Positions 1 to 12,000 of a stretch of 64,000 nucleotides of DNA are shown here, piece by piece. The number at the start of each line of letters is the position of its first letter. Positions within the stretch are counted from its first letter, which is position 1. Both the position numbers and the translations under genes were made by a program. The notes beneath the pieces are model-generated. The model saw nothing but the letters and a program-made list of their open reading frames with translations, was not told where the DNA came from and made no database searches. Origin of the DNA: Phycisphaerales bacterium (GTDB taxonomy: Bacteria > Planctomycetota > Phycisphaerae > Phycisphaerales > UBA1924); NCBI GenBank assembly GCA_040221175.1, contig JAVJVK010000013.1:306144-370143 (forward strand), in the 5' to 3' direction.

Positions 1-1
1 C

Positions 2-3000
2 CAGGCCATCGCGAGAGACGTGCGCACGCTCTCGGTGAACCGGGGAGATCCCGAGGCCGTGGTCGATCGCGCGTTGGAGCTCTACGAGCTGAGCGGGATG
101 GAAGAGCGTGAGCCGCTGGTCGTCGACGTCGACGCGGCCCGGCGGACGGTGACGGTGGTGGGCCAGCGTGAGGGGCTTGACAAGTTCGTCGAGTTCATGC
201 GTCAGAGCGAGGCAGGAGTCGTGGTGCAGCGCGAGTCGCGCACGTACACCATGGCGTCGACCAAACCCAGCCAGGTGGCCCAGCGTGCGCAGCGCGTGGT
301 CGAGGCGATGCTGCGGCCGGCGGATGGCTCCGCGTACGAGGCGCCACAGTTCGAGGCCATCGACGAGGTGAATCAGCTCATCGTGCGGGCGGGCGAGGGC
401 CAGTTCTCGGTGATCGAAGCGGTCATCGCGCAGCTCGACAAGCCCGCCGGACAATCGCGGTTCGTGACGGTGCCTGTACGCAACGCCACGCCGCAGCAGT
501 TGCTCGATCGCGTGCAACCGGTATACGAGGCCGAGGCTGCACGGCGGGAAGATCCGTCGCTCAACGACATCTCGCTGACGCCCGATGCGGCGGCCGGCGC
601 GATCATCGCACAGGGATCTGCTTCGGCCGTTGCCTTGTTCCAGGAGGTGCTGCAGCAGGTTCAACAACTCGTGCCGCCGGCACGGACCACGAAGATGCTG
701 GACTTGGAGTTTGCCAGCGCCGATCAGGTGCTGCCGACGCTGCAGGGACTGATCGAGGGCCGTGAGCCGGTGGATCCTTCGCGCGAGGCGCCTGCACCGG
801 AGATCAGCGTGCTGGAGCGAACCAACACGCTGGTGGTGAAGGCCGAGCCCGCGCAGCATGCGATGGTGGCCGAACTGGTGGCGCGACTCGACACGCCCGA
901 GCCGATGGACCTGCCGCCGCTGAAGCTGCTGCAATTGCGCACGGCCAACGCCGGCAACATCGCGCGGATGTTGAATGATCAGTACCGCCAGCGTCCGCAG
1001 GCCGACCGCATCGCGCGGCCGGTGGACGTGCGTGCCGACGAGGCAACCAACACGCTGATCGTGTCGGCGCACGAGGACCTGCTGGCGGATATCAAGTCGT
1101 TCGTGGACGAGATCAACGAAGAGAGCCAGCAGGGGCCCGAGCGTGCGCCGCTGCTCTTCCGCCTGTCGGTGGCCAAGGCGACCGACGTGGCCGACGCGAT
1201 GAATCGGTTGTATCCCGAGCCGGCGATCCCGCGTGATCGGCGTGGCCAGCCCATGCCGTGGCTGCAGCAGCCGCGAGAGGTGGTGGTGTCGGCCGATGAA
1301 TCGAGCAACTCGCTGATTATCGATGCGCCGGTGGAAATGCACGAGTCGCTACGCGAACTGGCGTCGCAGCTCGACCAGGTGGAGGTGCCGCCCAGCGCCG
1401 AGCTGCGAACCTATCGCGTGGTGAACGCGGACGTGACGACGATCAAGCGCGTGCTGGAGGGCATGGACCGCCAGGGCAACCTGAGTGCGCCGGCCCAGGC
1501 GGGGCGTCAGAGCGTACGGGTGACGATCGAGGCCGAGCCGCGCAGCGGAACGCTGATCGTGGCGGGTGACACGGTCACGTTCGAGCGGGTCGAAGCGATG
1601 CTGGAAGACCTGTCGGCGGTGCCGGTGGAGCGTGAGACGGCAATCGTGCCGATCGCCAACGCCGATGCAAAGGAAGTGGGCGATCGGGCGCTGTCGATCT
1701 ACCAGGCGCAGGTTGCTGGCGTGCCGGGGGCGGGCGAGGTTGAGTTGTCGATCAATGAGACGACCAACGCACTCGAGATCGTGGCCGATGCGCAGGCGAT
1801 GGAGCGCTTCCTGGGCGTGATCGATCTGCTGCAGGATCAGGCCGGCCCGCCACGCGAGGCTCGGTTGATCCAGCTTCAGCAGGCCAAGGCTTCGGACGTG
1901 ATCGTGTTCCTGCGCGACCTCGTTGGTTCGAGCAACTCGCTGCGCCAGCAGGGCGGACCCGAGCCGGTGTTCGAGGCCATCGAGAGCACGAACTCGATCC
2001 TGGCTGCGGCGGTGCCGTCGCAGTTCGGCATCATTGAGCAGTTGGTTGCGGATCTCGACCGCCAGCAATCGGCGGGCCGTCAGCCGTTGCGGATCTTGCG
2101 TCTCCGTACGACCGAGGCGGGCAACATCGCCGAGATGCTGCAAGAGAGCTACCAGCGCCGTACGCCCGAGGAGCGGGCGCGGCAGCCGGTGGACATCCGC
2201 GCCGACGCAGCGACCAACACGCTGCTGGTGTCGGCGCATCCGGAGATGATGCCCGAGATCGAGTCGGTGGTCTCGCAGCTGAATGAGGCGCGGACGATCG
2301 ACGACGAGGATCGCGAGATCCGCATCTTCCCTTTGCAGCACGCCCGGGCCGAGGAACTCGCGCGGACCATCGACGAGATGTACCCCGAGCCCCCGATGCC
2401 GCGGGACTCGCGCGGTCGGCCGCGTCCGGACCTGCAGCAGCCCAAGGAAGTGGTCGTGCGGGCCAACCGCAGCACCAACGCGCTCATCGTGGATGCGCCG
2501 TCGCGGCGTCTTTCGGGATTCGAGCAGATCGTCAACTCGCTGGATCGGTCGGAACTGGACAGCGACGTCGTCGTCCGGACGTACCGCCCTCAACGGGCCG
2601 AGCCCCAGGCGATCGCCAACGCGATTCGGGAGTTGGCAGGCAGTGGCGCTTTGGGTGGCAGTCCGCGGACGCCGCTGAGCGTTTCGGTCGAGCCGGCCAC
2701 GCGCACGCTGATCGTCAGCGGCCCGGCCGAGGCATTCGTGCAGGTCGAGTCGCTGTTGGCTGATCTGGACGGCTCGCCGGCTCGTCCGGAATCGACGGTC
2801 AAGCTCTACAAGCTGAAGCACGCCCGGGCCGATCGGCTGGAGCCCCTGCTGCGTGATTTGCTGACTACGCGGTTGCGCGAGCAGCAGCAGGTCGAGGGCG
2901 GCCTGGGCGTGGCCGATGTCGCGTCGCTGCTGACGGTGAGCGCCGAGCCGGCGACGAACACGCTGATTATCTCGGCGCCGCCCGTGGCGCAGGAGCTGGC

Positions 3001-6000
3001 GCAGAGCCTGGTCGATGCGTTGGACACCGACGAGGTTGGAGCCGCGGCTCCGGTGGTGCGCGTCGTTCCGCTGAGCTACGGCCGTTCTGATCAGATTGCG
3101 CCTCAGCTTGAGCGGGCGATCGACGGACTGGTACTGCCAAGCGTCGGCGACGTTCGCGTGAGTTCGGTGGGCGGCGCCAACGCCCTGATCCTGACCGGGT
3201 CGCAGAACGACCTGGAACTCGTCGGCACGCTGATTGATGATCTGGATACGCCGCCGTTCGATCCCGAATCGGTGGGGGTGCAGACGTTCGAGCTCCAGCA
3301 CGCCGATGCCGAACGCGTAGGCCCGGTCATCGAGCGCTTGCTCGAGCAGCAGCGCGAGAGCAATCCTTTCATCTTGCGAGAGTTGATGCGGCGCGACCCC
3401 ACGGCCGTCCAAGTGACGCCGGTACGTGTCGAGGTCGATAGCGGCACGAACGCGCTGCTGGTGAGCGGGCCGTCGAAGATGGTCGAGCTGGCCCGGGAGC
3501 TTATCGAGCGTTTGGATCGACCGTCGGCCGAGGCCGGGCGGACGCTGCTGACCTACACGCCCTCGCGGGCCCAGCCACAGGCGCTGGTCGATGCGGTGTC
3601 GGGCGTTGCCGAGCAGACGATCGAACGCGATCGACAGGGCCTGGAGATCACCGCCGATCCGAACACCGGGACGGTGCTGGTGGTCGGTGGTGAAGCGGCG
3701 GCGGTCAAGGCCGTCGAGCTTCTTCAGCGTTTCGATGATCGCGCGCCCGCGGCGCCGGTCGCCGACGTGACCGTGGTGTCGCTGCGCAATGCGTCGGCAA
3801 CCAACGTAGCCCAGACCGTGGAATCGTTGTTGAACGATCGAGGTCGTTGGCCGGCCGAACTGGTGCGCGCCGAGCGGGCGGGCTTGGACGTGCCGCGTCC
3901 GACGGTACGCGCCGATGCGACCGCTAATCGCATTGTCATGAGCGTGCCCAGCGCGATGATGCCTATGGCCGGCAAGCTGATCGAGGCGATGGACGCAGCG
4001 CCCGATGGCCAGGGCGAGCGCGGGGTTCGGCTCGTGCGCCTGACGCAGGGCGATGCGGACTCGGTCGCCAACGCCGTGCAGGATGCGTTACGCGCTGGGG
4101 TGCGTCCCGGGCAGCCCCAGCCGACGGTGCGTGCCGAAACGCGAAGCAACAGCATCGTCATCTCGGCTTCACAGTCGCAGATCGAAGAAGCCGTCGAGTT
4201 GATCAACCAGATGGACGTGCAGGTCGAGCCCGAGGCGGTGGGCGTGCTCACGCTGCGCCTGAAGCACACCCGGGCCGAGACGGTGGCGCCCATCCTCGAA
4301 ACCATCCTGCAGCAGGAATCGGTCGTGGATCTGCTCCCCTGGTGGGCGGTCAGCGACTTTGCCGCTCGCAACCCAGACCAGGCGGTGAAGCCGGCGATCC
4401 GCGTGATTCCCGAGCCGGGCAGCAACACCGTGGTGGTGGCGGCTCCGCGTCCGATGCTCGAACTGGCCCAGCAGGTGGTGGCCGAACTCGACACGGCCGA
4501 GAGCGCGGGCGATGGTGACCGCCGGATGGTCCGGTTGATTCCCCTGCGCAATGCCGATGCGACGGAGGTCTCGCAGAACCTCTCGGGCGTGCTGAGCGAT
4601 GAGGGCGGGGTCGAGCCTCCGACGATCCGAGTCGATCGTGGCAGCAACACGCTGATCGTTCGGGCTACGCAGTCTCAGATGGAGGAGATCGAAAGCCTGG
4701 CCCAGCAGATCGACTCTGCCACGCTGAGCAGCAGCCGGCAGATGCGGCTGATTCCCATCGATCGCTCTCGCGGCGATGCGGCGATGGTGGCCCAGACCCT
4801 GCGTCAACTGCTCGAGCAGCAGGGCGGGGTGCGTGTGCAGGTCATCGGCGTCGATGAGTTGATGAAGGATGCCAAGAAGCCCGTGGGCCCCGGAAGTGCG
4901 CTCCCGCAGCGTCGAGACCCATTGCACGAGTCGGTTGCCGCGGCGGTGCTGGCCGGAATCCAGGATGCGCAAGCCGAAGACTCTCAGCCGGCGACCGATG
5001 CCGAGCCTGAGCCGGCGTCTGAAGCCGTTGATGATCAGGCAGAAGCGGGTCCGACGGTGACGATCGCCGTGGATCCGGCGACGAACACGCTCGTGGTCGT
5101 CGGTTCGCCTCGCCTGACGGATCGGCTGGCGTCCTTGGCCGAGCAGATCCAGCAGCAGTTCCCGCAAGAGGCGACGCGGACGCGCGTGATCCGGCTGCCC
5201 AGCTCGGCCGACGCGAACGCGATCGCGCAGATCGTTCGCCAGACGGTGCAGCGTGTGGGCCGCGCGAGCACGGAGAACCCGTCGGGTTTTACCGGGCGCC
5301 CTGACGTTGTTCCCGACCCGATAGGCTCGTCGCTCATCGTCTGGGCCAACGACACCGACTTCGAGGTGCTGGGCGAGTTGATCGCCGCGGTCTCGCGTCT
5401 GGAGGCCACCGAGTCCCTGACGCTGAAGATCTATCCCCTTGTGAACATCGACGCCGACGATGCGGCCGATTCGATCAACGATCTCGTGAGTGCACAGCCC
5501 ACGGGTCAGCAGGCGCGCCGGTTCCGGCGGCAGCAGACGCCGGCGCGCGCGAGCGAGTTGACGCTGCTCGGCCCCGATGGCCAGCGGGTGGAGGCATCGA
5601 TCGATCCCGATACCGTCCGGGTGCTTGCCGATCCCAGTGGGACGCGGCTGGTCGTGACGGCGCCGCGCGACGTGCTGCCCTTGATCGACTCGTTCGTGAG
5701 CCTGATCGACCAGAGCCCCTTAGCCGATCGGCTGTCGATCCGCCGGTACGAACTTGATAACGCCGAGGCACAGCAGCTTTCTCGGGCGTTTGCGGACCTC
5801 TTTCGCGCGCAGCGTCGCGGTCCGGGTGGGAGTTCGATTCCAGAGCCAAGCTTCGTGGCCGATGATCGCACCAATGCTCTGTTGATCACGGCGTCGAGCG
5901 ATCAGCACCTGGAGATCGAGCGGCTGCTCGTCGATGCCGATGCGCCTTCGCGCGACGAGGGGCTGGAGCTGGCCATCCTGCCTTTGCAGAACGCGGCGCC

Positions 6001-9000
6001 GCGCACGGTGGCACAGGTGATCAACCAGGTGCTCATCGGAAACGACCCCGGACGACGTGGCAAGCTGAACGTTTCTGCCGACGATGACGCGGGGATGCTG
6101 GTGGTTCGGGCCGAGCCGGAGCTACTGGCGGAAGTGCGTGTGCTGGCCGAGGATCTCGACTCAGCGAGCGTTGAAGGCGCGCCGATCCGCACCATCAAGC
6201 TCGAGACGGCCGACGCGCCCACGGTGGCCCAGGCCATCCAGAGCTTTATGCGCGATCGTGCGCAGGCTGCCGGTCGCGGGCGGCGTGGTCAGACGCGGGT
6301 TAACGTGGTCGGCGAGCGTCGCAGTGGCACCTTGATCGTGGCAGCGTCGGACGAAGACTTCGCGCAGGTCGAGGAGTTGGCCAGCGCCCTGGACATGCCC
6401 GCGGCGGCTCGCGACCTGCGCGTGGAGATCGTGCGCGTCGAAAACGGACGGGCCCAGGATCTGAACGAAGCCGTGAGTGATCTGCAGGTGCAACTCTACG
6501 ACGAGCGTGTATGGGGCAACCGTCGCGGCGATGCGCCGCCCGAGGACAAGCTGTACACCAGCGTGCACGAGGCGAGCAACAGCATCATCGTGGTCGGCCA
6601 GGGTGACACGATGGACCTGATGCTGGGATTGCTCGATGATCTCGATCAGGAGCGCAGCGACGTGACGCGCAAGATCGTGCAGACGGTGCCGATCAAGGAC
6701 GCCGACCCCGACGCGATCGCGCAGATCATCCGCCAGGCGTTCCAGGAGACCGATCGCGGGCGATGGTGGATGACCTCCCAATCGACGGTGAGCGTCACCG
6801 TCGACCGCACGCGCGGCCTGCTCATCATGGTGGGCGAGAAGGCCAAGGTCGATCAGGCCGTCGAGTATGCTCAGACCCTTGCCGCCACCCCGGGCATCGA
6901 GGACAGGCCCATCGAGGTCATCGAGCTTCGGCACGCCAATGCCGACCGGGTGCAGCGGACGCTGCAGCAGTTCTTCGCGCAACGGGCGCGCTCTCGGGGC
7001 CAGCGAGACAGTGATGTCACCATCATCGGTTCGACCGATGGCAACGTGCTCATCACCACGGCGGGCGAAGACGACATGTCGCTCTTGCAGGACATGGTCG
7101 CCCAGATCGACCAGCCCGACCTGCCGCAGGGCCGGAGCATCGAGGTGTTCTCACTGCGGTCGATGGATCCGCGGGAGGCGAGCGAGGCCATCCGCAGCAT
7201 GATTCCCAGCAGCGGTCGCGAGGATGCCATCCGCGTGACGCCCCAGCCCAGTCGGAACGCGATCATCGTCTCGGCCCAGGACGAGCAGTTCCCGCTGATC
7301 AAGGCGTTGCTTGAGAAGATCGACACGGACGCGGCGCTGCCATTCGTGAGCGTTCAGCTGAGCGAGGCTCGTGCAACGCAGGTTGCCCAGGACCTTCGCA
7401 ATGCCTTGCCCGACGGCATGAACGTCGAGCTCACGGCCGTTGACCGCACGAATACGGTCATCATCTCGGGCGGTAACGAGGAGTCGGTTGCCTGGGTGCG
7501 CGAGCAGATCGCCCAGTTCGACGTAGCCAGCGCCCCGCCGGCGACGGAGTTCCGGCGCGTGCAACTCGACCATGCCCGTGCGGTAGACGTCTGGCTGACG
7601 CTGCGTGAGGTCATTCGGGCCCAGCCGCGGCAGCAGGGCTCGCCAGCGCCCGGCGTCGATTACGTCGACAGCCAGAACGTGGTGACGCTGACCGCCGAGC
7701 CCGACGAGATGAAGCAGCTTCTGCAGATCATCGACGAGCTGGACGTAGAGACCGGCGGCGAACGGCAGACGCAGTTCGTCAAGCTGCGATTCGCCGAGGC
7801 GAACCTGGTGGCCGAAGCGCTCAAGCTCTTCTACGGCCCGCGCGCGATCGAGGCGAAGAACCAGGCTGCACGCGACGTGAGCATCCTGAGCGATGCCGTG
7901 ACCAATACGCTCATCATCGCCGCGGGCGAGGAGCAGTGGGAGGGCATCCGAAACCTGCTCGACCAGTTCGACACCGAGGCGTACTCGACCGGGCGTCAGC
8001 TCAAGGTCATTCCGCTGAGCAACGCCGATGCACGCAACGTGGCCGATGCGCTGAACGAGGGCTTCCGGGCCCCGCTCGAGCAGCAGATCCAGCGTGAGCA
8101 GGCGCGCCGGCAGGGAAACCAGCAGGGCGATCGCCGCCAGGTTTCGCCCGATCTGCCGACCGTGCTGATCGATCCGGGTGAAACACCCGTGGTATCGGCC
8201 GAGGTGGAGACCAACTCGCTCATCGTGTTCGCCAACGTACAGGACCTGGAGCGTATCGAGACGATCGCCAAGTCGCTCGATGGCGAGGGAGCGGGCCGGC
8301 TGCCCGACGCGCGGGTGATCGCGCTCGAGTCGGGCCGGGCCACGCGCATCGCCCAGGCCGTGCAGCGGATCTTCATCGATCCGCTGGGGCGTCGTGGCCC
8401 GCGCACGCCGGTGGTCTATGGCGACGACGCGAGCAACATGATCGTGTTTCGCGGGTCGGAGGCCGAGTTCACGCAGGTTCGCGCGCTGGTGCAGACGCTC
8501 GAGACCGAGGGCTCATCGGCCGACGTGCGCGTCCGCACGCTCGTGATCGAGGGCATCCCCGCCGTCCGGATGCGTGAGACACTGCTCAACGCCTTCCGCG
8601 TGCGGGCACAGCAACTGAACGAGGGCCTGGGCATCGAAGTCGACCGCGACAGCAATGCCCTGGTCATCGCGGCCAGCGAGCGCTTGTTCGAGGAGATGAA
8701 GGAAGTCGTCGATACGCTCCAGGGCGAATTGGCCGGCGATCAAGAGGGCGGCGATGGCCTGGAACCTGCCGGACCGATGGGCCTGGGCCAGTCGATCCGC
8801 ATTATCGAGCTTGCTTCGCAGACGCCTGCGCAGATGGTGCAACTCGCAAACCAGCTGGGATTGACCCGGCCGACGCAGGCCGACCGGCCGGGCGTGGTGA
8901 GCGAGCCCATCAGCATCGTGCCGCTGCCGACGCGCAACGCGGTGGCGGTCGTTGCTGGCGCAGCCGACGCCGATCGGGTTGAGCAATTGGTTCGCGCTAT

Positions 9001-12000
9001 CGATCAGGGCGGCGTGACCGACGCGCAGTCGGTCGCGATGGTTCGGTTGAAGACGGCTTCGGCCGACCAGGTCGCGCGCGTGGTGCGCGAGATGCTGTCC
9101 CCCCGAGCCGAGCAGGGCCAGTCGGCAACGGCACAGGCGCTGGCCGAGCAAGTTCGTCGACGCCGGATGGGCTCGGGCGAAACCGGACCGGAGTTCGATC
9201 TGACCGTGCCCGTGCAGTTGGGCGTGGATGCGGGATCGAACTCGCTGCTCATCGCGTCCTCGCCGGCCAACGTGGCGGCGGTGCAGCACCTGGTGTCGAC
9301 GCTGGACACGCTGCCGGTGGGCGAGGCGGTGGTGGCGCGAATCTTCGCGCTTAGCAACGCTGATGCGGGTCGCATTCGGACGATTATCGATGGGCTGTTC
9401 CGTGAGGGCGAGGCGATCCGACGCGTGCCCGGCACGCAGCGTCAGGGCGTGCCGACGACGGCGACGGGCCAGGCCCTGGCGGGCGACGTGGCCATCGAGG
9501 TCGACGCTCGCACCAATTCGCTGATCGTCGTGGGCCGCGAGGACGGCGTGGCATTCGTCGAGGTGCTGCTGGCCGACCTGGACAGCGAAGAGTCGGTCGG
9601 CTGGATCGAGCCGACCATCATCACGCTCGAGCATGCCGACGCGGGCGATATCGCCAGCCTGATCTCCGAGACGCTGGTCAACGGCGTGGCCGACGCGCCC
9701 CAGGCGGCCGGGCTGCGAGAGCAGGTTGGCCGGTTGCGCCTCGTACAGCAGGGCAAGGACCCGCTGGAAGCGGGCGCCCGGATCGACAGCGACCTGTTTG
9801 GCACGCTGAGCGGGTTGACGATCCTGCCCGAGCCCAATGGCAACCGACTCATCGTGGTGGCCAGCCCGGCGAACCTGCGCATCGTACAGGAATTGGTGAA
9901 GATGCTCGATGTCGAGTCGGCGGCGGCGAGCAACCAAGTGCGCTTCTTCGCGCTGGAGCGTGCCTCGGCGGGTCGGGTGGCCGACCTCGTTGAAGAGATC
10001 TTCGATGATCGTCGGCGTGCGGGCATCGACCGCGAAGAAGACGCAGTCATCATCCAGCCCGACCTGCGCACCAACACGCTGGTGGTGTCCACCAGCCAGC
10101 GCAGCTTCTCGGTGCTCGAGGACCTGGTCGGTCGGCTTGATCGCGACGAGGGTCGGGTGACCGTCGGGCTGCACACCGTCGACGTCGTGGGCGCCGACGC
10201 GGTCCAACTTGCCCCGCGGATCGAGCGGCTGATGCGTGATCGTATCGAGGCGGCGACGCGTGGCGGCCGATCGGAATCGGCCCAGGACGTCTTCTCCATC
10301 GAGCCCAGCCGCTCGACCAACCAGTTGCTGGTGGTGTCCAGCGAAGAGAACCTGGAGGTCGTGCGCGGGCTGGTCGAGAGCCTCTCGAAGGAAGAGCAAC
10401 GACTCTCCGACGCGGCCGAGATCGCCCTCATCGGGCTAGAGCGGGGCACGGCATCGGCCATCGTGCAATCGATCCAGACGCTGTACGTCGGCCCCGAGAA
10501 CGACAAGCGCGGCGAGAATGCCGTCAGCGTCGTCGCTGAGGATCGGACAAATTCGATCGTCGTCAGCGGCACGGCCAACGACATCGCGAAGGTGCGTGAC
10601 CTGGTGAAGCGTCTGGACGTGGCCGAGGTGTTCCGCCAGCGTCTGCTTCAGCGTGTTGAGTTGGACAGCGCCGACGCTCGCGAAGTGGTGCAATTGCTCG
10701 AGAACCTGCTGTCGGGACGCAGCGTCGGTGGACAGCCCGGCGATTCGGCCTCGATCATCGAGTTCCGTCGGCAGATCCGCGACGAGATGGGCAACGGCCA
10801 GGGCGAGTTCGCCATCACCCGCGCGACGATCGATGACGCGGTGCGGCGACAGATCACGATCGAGGCCGATGAACGCACCAACGCGGTGACCATCATCAGC
10901 CCGCCCGAGGTGATGGACCTCATCCTGGGCTTCATCGACGAGGTCGATCGCAGCGAGGTCGATGATCGCATCCTGAAGTACTTCCAGCTCGAGAACGCCG
11001 ATGCCGAGCAGATGGCCGTGGTGCTCCAGGAGTTGTTCAGCCTCCAGCGCCAGGGGGATCAGTTGATCCTGGTGCCGTCGCGGCGGCGGGAAGTCGATCC
11101 GGAGCAGGCCTTCGAGCCCCAACTCACGCCGGTGTCGACCGAGCGCGAGCGCCTAGCCATCACGATCGATTACCGCACCAACACGCTCATCGTCTCGGCG
11201 ACCAAGGAGTACGTCGACCTCGTCTCCGACGTGATCAACCGGCTGGACTCCATCCAGGCAACCGAGCGAGAAGAGGTGGTCTACTCGCTCCAGAACGCCC
11301 AGGCCGACGAGGTCGAGCAGGTGCTGCAGGGCTACTTCCAGACACAGGCCGACCGGCTGCGTTCGCTCATCAGCGACGAGGGTAGCGAATCGCTCAGCCG
11401 CGTGCTCGACCGCGAGGTCATCGTGGTGGGCGACCCGACCAGCAACAAGGTGATCGTGTCGGCCTCGCCGCGATACATCAGCACGGTCAACGACATCGTC
11501 GGCGAACTCGATGCGGCCCCGCCCCAGGTGCTGGTGCAGGCGCTTATCGCCGAAGTCACCCTCGACGAAAACGCGAGTTGGGGCTTGGACTTCGACCTGT
11601 TTGATTTCGGCGGCGACATGTACGACTTCGGCATGAGCGCCGCGGGTACGGGCGTGGCGACGGCGGTTGGGCTTCCCAATCTTTCGTTGACCTCGGCCGA
11701 TTTTGGGCTGGCGGTACGGGCGCTCGAAGGCCAGGGGCGCCTGGAAGTTCTCAGCCGACCGGTGATCCAGATCAACAACAATGAGTCGGGCAACATTCTG
11801 GTGGGTGACGACATCGCCATCATCGAAAGCGTCGATACGTTCGAGAGTGGCCGGACCCAGGCCAACGTGACCCGGCGCGACGTCGGTATCTCGATGCTCG
11901 TGCGGCCTTCGATCAGCTCGGACGGGTTCGTGCGGCTCGAGATCGCTCCGGAGATCTCGAGTCTTTCGAGCCAGCAGACCCAGATCAGCGAGAACTTCGC

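Noticed and set aside
1349..3412. Long minus-strand open frames inside the secretin gene (also 8513-10399)
   Set aside because: They are shadows of the GC-rich repeats with no recognisable protein features.
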